Assembly: GCA_900073065.1 (NCBI GenBank)
Contig: FJOG01000069.1
Location: 124,001-188,000, forward strand
Reading direction: 5' to 3'
Length of the DNA: 64,000 bases
DNA from: Phialocephala subalpina
Lineage: Eukaryota > Ascomycota > Leotiomycetes > Helotiales > Mollisiaceae
In this document: piece after piece, positions 12,087 to 25,116 of the stretch
How positions within the stretch are numbered: position 1 is the first letter of the stretch
How the letters are laid out: each line of letters starts with the position of its first letter
Notes under the pieces: generated by a model
The model's database searches: none
The model's input: only the letters and a program-made list of their open reading frames with translations
What the model was told of the DNA's origin: nothing
Translations under genes and position numbers: made by a program

Positions 12087-13730
12087 ATGAATACGTATCT
12101 CTTAGTCGCATTATGTCTAGCAGGAGCAGAGCTCCTGAGGAGGATCTACCTAGCGTTGACAGTCGCATTCACGGGACCACTGTCCAAAATCCCAGGACCA
12201 TTCTGGAACAAACTATCTCCTTTACCTTGGGCGATTCAAAATCTGACTGGGAACGCGATGAACATCGCACCTAAATACTTTGAGAAATATGGTGAAGTGA
12301 TCAGAGTTGGTGAGGCTGCCGCTACTGCTTGAAGTTTGAGAGGATGAGGCTGACGATGTTTCAGGTCCCAGGGATATAATGATTGCGGAGAAATCGGGAG
12401 TTCAAAAGATTCTTATTGATGAAGATTTCATCAAAGCTCCAATTTATCAGTCTATTCGAATGCATCCCGGAGTCACGAGTCTCATTACGGAGAGAGACAG
12501 GGCTGTGTACCGACAGAAGCGGCGATTGATATCTCCTGGCTTCTCAATCAGTTACTTGAACGGGCTGGAACCTTTGATGAAGGAGTGTTTGGACGTCTTT
12601 GAGAGATGCTTGAATGCCGAGGTCAAGAAGGGGGGTGGATATGCGGTCATTGATATGAATCAGATGCTTGGGAATCTGACCTCAGTATGTCCCTCCTCAT
12701 GTCATTCCAAGTCTAAGTCTAACATCTGCAGGATGTAATGAGCGCAACATCATTTGGAGGCTCTTTCGGCTTGGTCGAATCAAACGACAAGAGATTGAGA
12801 AATCTAGTTTTGGATCGTCTGAAACGAGCAGCGCTCGATGCACAGTTCCCTTTCATCAATTATCTTCCTTTTGTCCCTCCTTCGCAGGGAGATGAGTTTA
12901 ACAGCATCATCGACAACATAGTTGCGAAAAGGAAAGACAGCGGGAAGAAGAAAAAAGACCTGTTGCAGATTTTCGTGGATGTTAATGATGCGAACCCAGA
13001 AACTTTCTCCCATCTTCACTTGAGAGAGGAGATGTCGTTGTTTATGATTGCGGGCTCGGATACGACGAGTACAACGGCCACTTTCACTCTGGTTCTGCTG
13101 CTCAACAATCAAGACAAGCTCAAGAAGCTGGTGGAGGAGATCGATACCTCATTTCCATCGAAAGACGATCCCATCACGTTCGCTAGAACCCAAGAGCTAC
13201 CTTACTTAAATGCGGTCATCAATGAAAGCATGAGAGTTATGCCAATTGTGGCTCTCGGCCTTGCGCGCTACGCCGAAGAAGATACAATAATTTCTGGCTA
13301 CGAGATACCCAAAGGAGTAAATTTGCCGTTCAAAGTCTAGAGCACTTTAGCTGACCGAGAACTTAGACAATTGTCGCCCCTGCCATCGGTCAATTGATGA
13401 AAGATCCTCGCATCTGGCCTGACCCTGAGAGATTCGTGCCCCAGAGATGGCTGGAAGGGTATAAAGGGACTAAAGCCGATACAAAAGCTTTCCATCCTTT
13501 CTCCTCTGGATCGAGAAATTGCCCCGGACAACAGTGAGTCCCACTTACAATTGCCGTAAATTGATGCTAACTTGCAAAGATTCGCCTTGAGGGAATTGCG
13601 CATCATCCTCGTGACGCTCTTCCTCAGGTACGAGTTGAGTCTCATCTCAGGCCAGTCGCACGAAATGAGACTTCATTCCGTGCCATGGTTCACCCAGGGT
13701 TTCTACAATGTTGGAGTAAAGCGAAGATGA
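12087..13730 (+). CDS. Cytochrome P450 monooxygenase
   Basis: Five exons (12087-12309, 12365-12684, 12732-13316, 13367-13533, 13580-13730) join in frame to 481 residues. An N-terminal hydrophobic anchor (LLVALCLAGAELL) is followed by the Pro hinge KIPGPFW. The I-helix oxygen motif is AGSDTT (about 288-293), the K-helix ExxR is NESMR, the PERF motif is WPDPERF, and the heme loop is FSSGSRNCPG with Cys428. The third intron was placed at GGA|GTAAAT because it yields the canonical GYEIPKGTIVAPAIGQLM. Microsomal, needs P450 reductase. Substrate unknown. It stands between housekeeping genes and is not near other biosynthetic genes. Confidence 0.88.
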
Positions 13731-14029
13731 AATAGTTCTCAATCCTTCATTTGGATTGTTTAGGTAAGGAGGAATCCTGTGCCCCGCGGCTGGTCGATGG
13801 CTTCGTTTGGTCCATCTGTGGAGCACGATATGGGATGTGAGAATGTGGAAAATCTTGTGGCTCTTGGTGGACTTGGATCATTTGGAAACTTATGCGAGCG
13901 CGCATGAACCACTAACTGTAAATAATCAATAAGGTCGACATACATCCAAGAAGCACTGTAACTCCCACAAGCCGCTTTCGTCGGATTTCATTGTCCTCCA
14001 CATCAGCCTCGTGGACTACCCTCGGCCCC

Positions 14030-17000
14030 CTACTTGGCAACCGCACTCCTCGAACTATAACTCCTCGTCAGCCTTCCCCCATGAAAATGTGCCGCCTTCC
14101 ACTCCACACCACTTCTCAGACTTCTTCTCAAGTAATTGGCGTGTTTCCTCTGGCCCTCACTCTCCATCCACTCGAAGCTTTCCGGCCGCGCCCACGCACC
14201 AACAGCGTCCGCTCCCTTCGGACTCCACTTCTCCACCCCCTGAATCTTAGCTTTCTTCCAATTCTCTTCAGAACCGAAGACGTGCGCCAATTGCTGATAT
14301 AGATCAATATACACCTGAGGCTCCTTGTCCCAGCCACCCAGACGCTGGTATGCTCTCCTCAGTAGTTCCAGATGTCGCACCGCAGTTGCAGCTGCCTCTG
14401 CCTGATTGATTTCTTCGCCTTTGTCCGAAACGGTGTCGCGGAGGACATCTTCGTGCACCTGCATTCCCTTGCGGTACTGTTCGGAGGAGGTATAGAGTTC
14501 GGATAGAAGGACGTGCATGTCCAGCGTGGTGGCGTCGAGGGCTCCCCACACGCGTCGCAAGTTATAGCACATGTCTTCGCAAAGGTGGATGGCGGATGCG
14601 TGGTGAGTTCGCGCGAATTCAGTCTCGACGAGGCATCGGCCCATAGAGACGATAGTGGAAGCAGGCCATGAGGTTTGCGTGGTGCGGGCTTTCCAGAGGG
14701 AGGTGAGAATGTACTGTGTAGAAGTGTGAGAATTATTTTGATATTGCAGCAAAAGGGAGGAAGGAACAGGTTGTTATGGGATGGGATTCTTACGTCAAGG
14801 TCATCCAGATTGCCCAGCTCGCCGAGTAAGCCACTTGCAGTATTGAGGTCCTTGAGCGGGATATCCTCAAGCACAACATGGCCTACCCGAGCCTCTTGCA
14901 CAAGCTCCTTCGCAATCTTCCCCGCCAGCTCCAGCATGGCTGTCTTCAACTTGGCATCTCCGACCTTTGTCTTCTTGTATCCGGCCACTGCCAGCGCCAT
15001 CTGCAACCCGTAATTGATCTTCTCAATGCTACCATAACCACCCACAAACTGCTGGAAACGATCGACCAGCAACGCCGTATCGTGGGCCTCGGCGTACTTT
15101 CCCTTGTCGAAATAACTGACGGCATTGGTACTGCCGGCTTTCAAAGCCGCAACGTCCAAGTCTTGATGGTGGACCTCTGAAAGCACGATCTCGAAGAACT
15201 CGCGCAGGACAGAAGCATTGATATTCTTGGGCACGGAAAGGTTCGTGGCAAAATACTCTGACAGCTCCCTTTCGACGCGGATATGGCTGGGCTCATCATG
15301 AATGTCGCGCATGAATTGCAACAAGCGAGAGCCATACGCAAGGCAATCGAGGACTGGTGCCTTCTGAGAAACAATGCTACGGTAGGCATCATACAAGAAG
15401 ACTTCGTTGATGAGGTCGGCCATGATCGTTGTGTAGAGCTGTCTGGTGCCGTGGAGGGTCGTCTGGAGGGACACGAGGAAGATCCAGGTTCGACGGTCCA
15501 AGTTGCTGGAAGGAGTGAGCCCTAAGCTTTGGGCCATGCTGGAATCCCCAAAGATGACTTGACTACGGAGTTGTTGCAGGAGCTGTTCTCCTTCGGTCTT
15601 CATGTCGGCTTTGAGGTAGACATTTGCGAGTCCTGAGCCGGAGTCCCAGAGCTTTTGAGAGCTCTTCTCTTTCTTGAGGACATCAGTCACAGAAGTGAGT
15701 ATCGTAGAAGTGGCTCGAGTCTTTGAGTCCAGACCATTTTGCTTGGCAAGAGCAATGACAAGCAGAGTCAACCATTTCAGGCTATCGCCATGAGCATGTC
15801 CATGTTTGGTGTGGTAGGTCTGCCACTCCTGTTCGTACAGAGGAACGGCTCTGGGTGAGGTTGAAAGCTGCGAGATGGAGTACAAATAGGGCAGGCGCTT
15901 CCGGTTGGTGTCGACGTTGTGGATGGTAGACTCGGAAATCTGGCCTTTTGGAGCCTCACGGGTCTGCTTATCAGCTTCCTCATACATCGTGATAGCTTCC
16001 ACGCGGTGCTCTGACTTCTCTTCATTGATCTCTGCAAGACCGAGAGTGGCCTTGATAGTAGACTCGTGGCTGAGGCCATAGAATCTTACCAAAGCCTTGC
16101 GATAATCAACAGCAATATGGCGAAGAGTATTGTACTCAACTTTGGGGTCCTGCTTCAAGCTTCGAACGTACTTCTCATAGAGATTTTCAGACCAGTCAGA
16201 CTTGAGATCGTACTCCTTGCCGTGCTTGATGAACATTTGCCAGATCGATTGATAGATCTTTTGAGCATTTGAATGTTGACGCTGCTGCTCGTAGACAGTG
16301 ATGAGAGTCTGAGCTGCCCGAATGGCATCGCGATGGCAAATTTCCGGACCAAGATTGGAGTGGACCTTACGGTAAGCAAACTCAGCATTCTTGAGATCGT
16401 TGACGCGTATGCTGGTGTCACCCATGGCATAGAGAGTCTTGACTGTCAGGGCATCTGTTTTACCCTTCCTCTTCTCAATTTCAGGATAAAGATCGTTGTA
16501 GATGCTGACAGACTTCTCCACCATGCCGTTAGTTTCATAGAAATCAATGAGATCATTAGCCGTCAAGAGCAATAGACGGTCGGTAGAGTTCGGAGTAGAG
16601 AGAACAGCATAGAAAAGCCTTCTAAGAGTGGTCTCTGCCTCTTCGGTTCGACGCAGCTTCCAGTAGGAAGTGAAGAGACGGCGGATGAGCGTGATGGTCT
16701 CGTTCTGGTAGTTCGATGGAAGAGGCGTTCTCATTTCTGAGCTAGTCCATCCGACCCAAAGTCGACTGAGTGTTGCAGTGCTGACTTCGACGACCTCCTC
16801 CCATCGCTGTTCATTCCAATAAGTCTCAACTAGAGTCATAGAGGTGTGAACGGTACGAGTATCAATCGTCTTGGTAGTCGTTTTCGTGATGACGTGGTCA
16901 AAGATCTCTCGGACTGTGGTTATTTCAGTGGTCGTCTCGGTGATGCTGTGGTTTGTCGTTTCCTCCAATTGAGTTGAAACCGACTTCGCTTCTGATGTAT

Positions 17001-20000
17001 TGGTCTTTCCAGTCCTCACATAGTATGCCCACACTCTTGCGAAAATGCCACGTGCAGCCGCAACAGACCCAAGAACAGTCAGTTCGTCGCCAACTGTCCT
17101 GGAGCGCTTGATGGTCTCCTCGTCATCGGTTTCTATCTGCTCGAGGTCCGTCACAATACCACAGAGGATGTTCTCTGCCTCGGCTTTCCGATCATGCGTC
17201 TTTAAGAATGCGACATATCGAAGTGCAATGTCGAATCTCTGCTGTTGAGACTTGGTATCATTTTGGCTGTGATGCGTCCAGCTTTGCCAGAGCCATACGA
17301 GAAGCTCCTCGACGCGTCTGTTATCCTTGCGCTTGGTGTAGATGTCAATCATTGACCAAGTCAGGTCAAGACGCTTTGGATCGGTGACAGGTAGAGTACG
17401 GGAAGCCTCCTGATAATTCGACTCTGTGATTTCCTGTATTTCTTCCGTTCTATTCGATCGCGAGACGACAGTGACCAACTCGCCGTGGGCGCGGAGAGTC
17501 TGAGGAGCGGATCGGCCATAGATCTTGACATGAAGCTGATAGATTTCTCTTCGAAGCTTCGTGACCTTTTCAATCTCCCCGATCGTTACATAAAGAGTGA
17601 CCAGCAACTCGAGATAAATCAAGACCTCCGTTTGAGATACTCTGGTCTCCTTGTAGATCGTGATGATGTATTCCAGCACTTCAGATCTTTGAATAGCAGT
17701 CGTCGACTTCGATGTTATCTTGATAGTCGAAGTTCTCTCAATGTAGCGATGAGCGCAAGTGGTCGCAACGGAGGTGGACTTGAGAGTAGACGCGATCTTC
17801 CAAGCGTCATAGTAGTACTCGTTGACTTCGTTATGCTGAAGAGTGACCTCCTTCAAGATTGCCAAGTTCAACAAGGTCTGAAGCACGGGCTCGGTGTGGT
17901 CTCCGATGACCATTCTTCGGGTCGACAGCGTGAGTAGGTGGTGGTCAATCGCGTCTTGAAAGGATGACTGATGCGGATAGCAGGAACCTTCGATGATGGG
18001 AAGCATTGCCGTGTGCGGGAAGACAGTCTTGAATCCTTGAGTGATTTTGTGCTGAACTGTTGGCTCGTGCATTGGCGATGCCTCAAAATGCCATGACCAG
18101 TATCTCGCAGCATATTGCAAGAGGTTGTACTGATTGAAGAGCTCGTCAAGCTCGTAGTCGTTCAAGGGCGATAGCGTTGGCTGCGTCGGTCGAACGAGGA
18201 TCATCTTGATGTATGCCAAAGAGCGGACAGTCAAGTCATAATGGGCTTCTTGGATATGGAACGGGAAAGCGCCTGTGTTCTTGAAGTCAGTCACGGTCCT
18301 CGCTCGATGTTCCAAGATTTGCTTGATGATCGGGTTGGCGAATCGGACGAAGCCACCACGGATGGCAATCAAAGGTCCCAACGCTTTGACGACATCATCC
18401 TCGATTCTGGTAGTCCGTGGAGTGCGAGTTGAGTTTATGGTGTCGATTTCGAAGAGCTGGGTTATCTCAGCGAGGAGCAATGGCCGTTGGGAAACGAGAA
18501 TCCAAGCGAGGAGCGATTTTGCGTCTCGTTGCTTCAGGTCAACAGTGGAGATGACCTGCGTGATGATTGCGTCTAAGGTCTTGGGAAATGTGTCAAGCTT
18601 CTTCAAGGTCCCTGCCGAGGTTGTTTCCGTCTTAAGCATATCCACAGCCTGCACAACCCATTCGAAGGATCCATCTGCGACTTCAGCCAACTTGGCTATC
18701 AACGTTGGTCTGTCTTCCTGGCTCAGCACCTCGTGAGAAGGCGAAGAAGAAAGCAAAGACTCAGTTAGATACCAGATGTCTTGGCGCGTTTGCTCGGGTG
18801 TGATGACAAAGTGGGAATGTTTCTGTGTGACAGTACTGCTCAATGTCCGGGAGAACAGAATGACTTTCGTCTTGCTCTGTTTCGCGACGATGGAGTCTAA
18901 CTGACCCAAAAGCTTCGTCACATCGCTCTCGCCATTCTTCAACTGGTCGATCCCGTCAATGACAATAGAATGGTTGCGGCCGCTCGCAAGTCCAGCTTGT
19001 AGTGCCGTCCATAAGGCATTCTCGATTTGGGAGGTGGTGCCGCCCTTTTTCGAGAGCTCGTAAGCATGGGCGAGGGACTTATAAAGGTCGCTGTCTCCAA
19101 CATTCAGTTGCAGCATTTGCAATAGTAGACCTTTAACCACACTCATTGTTGTGAGTTCAGTCTTCAGATCAGGATCTAGGTGCATGGTCAGCGACCATAC
19201 TATGAACAGGTTGTAATCGTTGACATACCAATTATGTGGGATACCACCTCTGAAGCACGTCGACCACTCAATGTCTGCAGTCGCTCCACTGTCCAGCCTG
19301 CAAGGAAGGTCTTCCCGCTACGTGGCTTGCCAGAGACAATCATGATCTCCTTCCCACCTCGCATAAAATCAGCCAAGTGGCGATCGAACCATTCACAAGT
19401 GAAATCTGCCCGTGTTTTTCGAACATTTCGTCGCATCGTCAATAGTCTGGTGACGCGGTCATGCGGGGTCAAGAAATCCCGCACCAAGTCAACAGACACA
19501 TCTGTATCTATATGAGCAAAGACCCCTTTCGATTGAGATTATGCTGATGCTTACCTCCATGCTTGGCCAAGCTACCAAGTCTGGCAGCCCATATTGCGTC
19601 TGTGAAGCGATCGCTATGCAAGAAGAAGGAGCTGATATTGCGGCTAAAGAGCTCATCGAAAGCTCGAACACTGAATTTGGTATCTTGAACAAGTTAGCAC
19701 GTCTGATACCATAACTCCAAAGACACGATGTCGCTGTGCCAGCGACACCTACACGAAGGGGGCCTTACTTGATTGCTTGCGACTGTAGAACAGGCTGACT
19801 CCGGTGACGAGTTTCAAGAGGTCTGTATAGCAATTGGCAAGAATGAGTTGAAGCTCCTCAGTTTGGTGAAGGAGCTCATGCTGGCGGAGGAACAAGCCGA
19901 GGGTCAAGCCACAACTATAGAAAACCCCGAATACTTTTTCGAGGACATCGACATTTTCTCGTCCAAGCTAGACATCAGTCAGTGGGACATTCAGACATCG

Positions 20001-20461
20001 GTTGAACAATAAAGGCATACCTCCAGAAGAGATCTGCAGCTCGCCCAGATGATGGAAGCAGCACGATCGCCATCGGCGACGAAGTATGCCAGCTCCTGAG
20101 AGTATCCATACACCTGAGCAGCGAAGAACTCTGCCCATTTCAAAACTTTATCCCATCGGCTGCTATGGTGGGGGATCTGTCGGAGACGAATACCAGCAAC
20201 GTAATCAAAGAACTTGTCGACGGTCGTGCAGCTGTTGAGAAATTTGTCAATTGAACCACCTAGTTCAGAGCGATAGGTAGCAGTTGTTCGTTGGACAGCA
20301 TCTCGCAAGATGGTGATCTTGCGTGCATCGCGATGGCCATTGGCACCGCCGTTTCCGAGTATCTCGATTGTTTCCACTGTCGTGTTGGCAGATTTCGAGC
20401 TGCCATTGGTGACTTTGGTGTAGACAGTCTCGACTTGAGAGGTTTGTGCTGTAGGAGGCAT
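14030..20461 (-). CDS. STAND-class NTPase (NLR-like) with TPR-rich C-terminus
   Basis: Six exons (20461-20021, 19967-19769, 19683-19555, 19507-19229, 19175-14794, 14713-14030) join in frame to 2037 residues. The N-terminal ~240 residues are helical and match the arrangement of fungal STAND effectors (EKVFGVFYSCGLTLGLFLRQ; DELFSRNISSFFLHSDRFTD). A P-loop GKPRSGKT lies at 316-323 and a Walker B-like SIVIDGIDQL near 418-428, then a winged-helix-like region, then more than 1000 residues of degenerate alpha-helical TPR-type repeats. Family members act in heterokaryon incompatibility and non-self sensing in fungi; for this gene that role is inferred. The ATG at 20461 was chosen because the upstream extension has only a TTG. 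Confidence 0.85.
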
Positions 20462-22463
20462 TGTGGTGACTTTTAGGTGGACGGTAAGCGGGGGATCTTT
20501 GGCAAATAGCTTCCGAGAATATTGAATGTGGATTTGCAAAGAAAGATGAAAGACTGAGAAGAGTGATGCTCGCAAAATAGGAGAAGAGCTGGGAAGCAGC
20601 TGACAGCTGGGGCAAGCTCCAGAGCTATAGAACGGTCTTCATCAAAGATGTCCCCTTCGACGTCAGGCTCCTTGTTAAGGGTAGTTGCGAGTACCCGGAT
20701 CATTGCCTACCTGAGTAAAGTACAAAATCGACAATCGAATACCAGCCTCCTTGAGGACGGCTGGTGAGCAAATGACACCTGCGGAGAGCTGCAACTAGGT
20801 TGACTTTACGCTGGAGCTTCTCATTGGCGATGAGGTATTTCAGCTTCGTCGTGGCCCAGAGAGATTTCCTATCCCGCAATTATGCTTCTTCGTGCAGCAA
20901 TGGGTCATGCAGTAGTGCACACGATGTTTGTAGATCGGGTTAGAACGGAGAGGGGATGACTTTAACTTGCATATCTAGGTCGGGAATTTGAGACCTACCC
21001 ACTTAGCTCTGACGAAGAGTTTCGATAGAAAGCAAACTTTACTCGGCATCATCATGTGGTCGCGAAAAGATCATATGCTGAGCCAAATGCTTTCTTCTGC
21101 AACAGGAGATTTGTAGTAAACTCAATTCGATAGAAGGACGACATGATTGACGATTGCAAAGAGAGAACAGCCAGACAATTCAATTGATCAAGAGCTCTGA
21201 AAGCGCGAAGGACAAAACGTGAGGTACAGAAAGTTTCGGACATCGGAATTTTACCTTTATCTGATGGCTCAGCTGGTCCGAGTTCTCCAGCTCTGGCCAA
21301 TAGTTTACAAGCCCGGCAAGCTCTCTGCTACCCAACATGGCAGCCGATCATCCGAGAGCAGCCGTCTGCGGTCCCGCCCGTGCTCGTCCTAACCTTGATC
21401 GTCAATTCAGCTCAGAAGAGAGCAGCATGTTGCATTGACCGTGAACTACAGCAACTAGTTCATTGGCGGTGGTAGGGGTGAAGTGCAGTTACGCGCAGCA
21501 GCTAGCAGAAGAGGCGCTAAATGAGCTCCCACTAGTGTTGACGCGAGGAAAATCTAGTACACAAGAAGTAAAGTGCCGGACGGGATGCGGGAGGATCAGC
21601 TTAGCCTCGAGAAGGTTGACTTTGAGGTTTGAAAGTATACGTCGTATTCCTCTGCTGTGACCTTCAACCAGTAGAAACAACACGAACATACAGTACTAGT
21701 ATATGCTGAGCTAGCGATAATGTGCTCAAGAACAGATCGGCGTTTGTATGTTCCAGTCTCCGAGTGAGAGATCATATTGTGTGACGAGGCGGGGTTGCTT
21801 TCAATGCCCGGGAAGTGAATACGTGAGCATCATTTCGTATTCGTCGTTGACCTTGTTGCTCGGAGACGTCTTCCGCTGCCTGCCCCTCATCCGCCCCTCA
21901 TCGATCGGCACTTGAAGATCGGATCGGGATATTGTATGATTGGAGCATCACTCAAATGACTGAAAGACCCAACCTTGAGGACAAGAGTGTCACCAAAGAC
22001 AAAGACGAAGGCGAAAGCAATTGTACCCTGAAGGAAACTTTACCTTTGGATTGGGCCTCTGGGATCGGCCAGTGAAACAACTGACTTCTTCTTGACCCTT
22101 TCAGAGTCCTGTATCTACCATCAATAACGTTTCAGGTCCTCCAGTGCGATCGGAGCGATGCAGTTGTCGTCGGCGGACCTAATCTACGGGCTCTAGAGCC
22201 GGCTAGCCACTTCTTCGGATTTTCTAGATTCGGAGCGGGTAGGCGAAACTAGTCTTGATCGTTGAAGACAAAGCGGGGCATGTATGATGCATAGCTGCGG
22301 GGTATTGAGACATAGGGGAGGATCCGACAATTACGAACCACGGCCCCATCGTAATGCGACATGTTCTGAAGTGGCCGGCTGTACCCCCATTCATGCATAG
22401 AGCGATAACTCTCCCCAATCAATGATTCGACAGAGGCCATGCAGAGCATCGACTTGGGTTTGC
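20462..22463. other. intergenic, no gene recognised
   Basis: About 2 kb upstream of the STAND gene. Several short open frames, none with family resemblance or splice continuity. Likely contains the STAND promoter and anonymous spacer. Confidence 0.4.
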
Positions 22464-23434
22464 TCACCGCCCGGACGACAAAAATGAGGAACGCAGGAAG
22501 AGTCTACCAAGAGTTCGGGAATATGGGACGAGAGGGGTGGGCATGTGTTGCGTGCGAAGAGGGAGTAGGGAGTATCTATGAACGTAGGTGGTGATCGAGT
22601 TGTCTGCTATCACTGTTGAGTCAATTGGTGCTTTCACTTTGGACGTCGTATTGGGAAGAGGGTTGTCAGACTTATCTTGCTGTACTGTACCAGCAGAAGC
22701 CAATTGTCCGGCTTTCTGTGCAAGCTTCACGGTATGTGCCTCTCCGGAATTGATTCCAAATCAAAAGAACAACGCTATAATCACATCCCGCCTGCCCATG
22801 CCTTCCAAGTCCAAACGCCAGTATACGAAACTTTCAACCAGTGTGTGTATCAAGGCCTTCACGTCGACCTATTCGCCCAATGCCAACTCGGTCCTCGACA
22901 ATTGAAAGCTGATCGGCAAGTCAGTAGACCATCCCGAGTCTATTCAAGCGACGAGACAAATTTACCGTCCGCAACATGCCGATCTTAGCGGAGGCAACAC
23001 CATTAACGCATCTGCGTACCTCTTCGATCCGTTCTGCCAGTGTGATACCAAGCTCAAACTCTCGCATCCAGTCCGGCGTAAGTTGATGAAGGGTGCTATC
23101 ACCACCATCTTCTACCTGATCCAGAGTCGCGATCAGAAACGGCTGATCTGGATACGGTCATTCCGTTCTTCGGCATATTTGTCTGGGCAGACGTGTAGCC
23201 TGGTAATGCATTTGGGGGTTGATTAGTTGTTGTCGTGATGGGAGGCAATCGCGATCGATCGAGATAGTCGTGTCTTGACTCACATCGAGGGGGTGAGGCA
23301 GAGATGGTAGCTCTCTTAGTCTTTGGCATCATTGTGGAAGGGTGATTGGGTCGCGACCGTTCGTTGAGGAGGGATGAGGTTGAAGGGGTGTAGTGAGTGA
23401 AGGAGGATGTTTGTGTCATCAGGTTCATCAGCAT
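22464..23434 (-). pseudogene. Decayed gene of unknown family
   Basis: The minus strand holds coding-like segments that do not join cleanly. From about 23120 down it reads PYPDQPFLIATLDQVEDGGD, then STLHQLTPDWMREF and LGITLAERIEEVRRCV, to a plausible donor GTAAAT near 22965. After an acceptor near 22907 one frame reads KALIHTLVESFVYWRLDLEG but is preceded by an in-frame TAG. A Ser/Pro/Thr-rich stretch precedes (23434-23180) in a shifted frame with a TGA between, and a last open piece lies at 22730-22464. I do not recognise the family. Either it is a pseudogene or my exon choices are wrong. Confidence 0.35.
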
Positions 23435-23794
23435 TGGTGCTGGAAGCCCGAGATTTAGCCACGCGCTAAAGTACCATTAATATATTCATCGTCTTCTTGA
23501 ATTTGACGAGACTACTCCCCTCAATTGCCTCAAATGTCAATGCAAAATCTGAAGTATTATTCTTTTGGAGGCACAAGAGAAGTCTGGGTCTTTCAGGGGC
23601 GAGTGAAAAGGTTGAGCAATTTATTGTAAATCTAAACAATCCCACAGAGTCTGCCTTGCTTGATCATTGGTGTCTCAACTCTCTAACCATCTAGACAATA
23701 CATATATTCAAGTCTAGTTCGATGACAGAGGAAATTACATTAATGTATAGTTCAGTTTGAAGGGGAAGAATCCAATCGCAGTCCCCACTCTGCA

Positions 23795-25032
23795 TCAAAG
23801 GAACGATTTGACCTGGTCCTCTGTCCACTCCCAGAACTTCTGTCCAACCCCACTACCGCCTTCAGTCTTGCTCTTGGTTGCGGCAAGCAAGTCCGCTCGA
23901 ATCTCTATGAATCTTCCCCAAGGAACAACTAGACAATCATCAGTCTCATTCTGCAATAACCCTGGTCACATGACCATATTCATATCAGATTTCGAACTTA
24001 CCCCACGCACTCGTCTTCTCCAGGGCGATCTGGGACGACAATCCCGCAAACAACTCGGTATTAGCCCCGTAAATTGGAGGATTCAGCAGCAAATATTTGG
24101 CAAAGAATCTGGGTACAGCAGCCATGGTTCTCGTCAAGTCTGAATCAAGATTACCTGGGTTCAACGGAATGCTGACAACACCATCTGGTTTATGGCGCTT
24201 TGCATACTCGACTGTATGCAAGTAATTGCCCGCCTTGCTGACATTGTATTTATACAGGCTGGACTTGTCGGCATGGTAATCGAGATTGCCCATCGGAACA
24301 CCACCCTTGGGACTGCCAAGCTCAGCTCCCGAGGAAGAGACCCAAACGCATAGTTCTAGATGGTTCCGATTTGGCGGTCGATATGAGGATTGGTGTGAGC
24401 AGCTTGGTCAACAAGAAGGGACCGACATTGTTGACTCCAAGTTGGAGCTCGTAGCCTGGACTATCTTGGAGCCTTGTTCGGGATTCATAACACCGGCGTT
24501 GTTGAAAAGAACATGAAGTCTGTTCTCATTGGCAAGAAATCGGGCGACGGATGCTTTGATTGTCGTTAAGTCGGTGAGATCGAGTCGTAAGAATACTAAT
24601 CTCCCAACCGAGTTTGGTGCTTCTTTTTTTTATCTCCTTAATTGTTTCCCTGGCCTTCTCTTCTGAGCGTGCAGCGATGTATACTTTGGCGTTCTTTGCA
24701 TAGAGAATTTGGGCTAGCTCCTTGCCTACGCCAGTGTTTGAACCTGTCACGACGTATACCTGGTTCTCTGTTTAGGTCTTGAAAAATGAATAGGTGGACA
24801 AGAACTTACGTGTTTCTCGCGAGGCGAACGACACAGCACGGCCTATCCTAACCAGATAAACAGCAGATGATTGGATATGGAATTTGCGCGGGAGACTTCC
24901 CCAGTTCATGGAGCATGGGGGACTTTGAACCATCATACGCACAACGGGTGACACTTGCGCAGGAACAGATTGTTGATTTGACTGCTCAAGGGTATATAGA
25001 ATATACCTTATCCCAAATGTCCCGAATCTCAA
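23795..25032 (-). pseudogene. Short-chain dehydrogenase/reductase pseudogene (retinol dehydrogenase-like)
   Basis: Classical SDR features are readable along the minus strand: the cofactor loop VTGSNTGVGKELAQ, LFNNAGVM, GYELQLGVNNVG, VWVSSSGAELGSP and the catalytic YKYNVSKAG, then a C-terminal exon ending WTEDQVKSFL. Splice sites at both ends are intact (a donor after RET near 24808; GTAAGT near 24000 and an acceptor before VVPWGRF). The frame, however, shifts by one base at least three times: near 24596 (after KLGWEI), near 24457 (before GYELQ) and near 24345 (before VWVSSS). Single-base shifts cannot be introns, so this is a pseudogene unless the assembly has local indel errors. The start is uncertain. 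Confidence 0.8.
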
Positions 25033-25116
25033 ACTACTGGTAAGAACCCTCTCTCATCATATCGCCAATCGTCTTCAGCTCTCCAGTCCACCCCCAATCC
25101 CGACGCAACAGCCAAC

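Noticed and set aside
13317..13335. Reading the P450 third exon on to KVNLPFKV before the intron
   Set aside because: The donor GTAAAT after IPKG restores the canonical GYEIPKGT-x-V motif; the later GTCTAG donor is poor.
20462..20575. 38-residue N-terminal extension of the STAND protein
   Set aside because: The extension begins with TTG, not ATG, and has no domain support.
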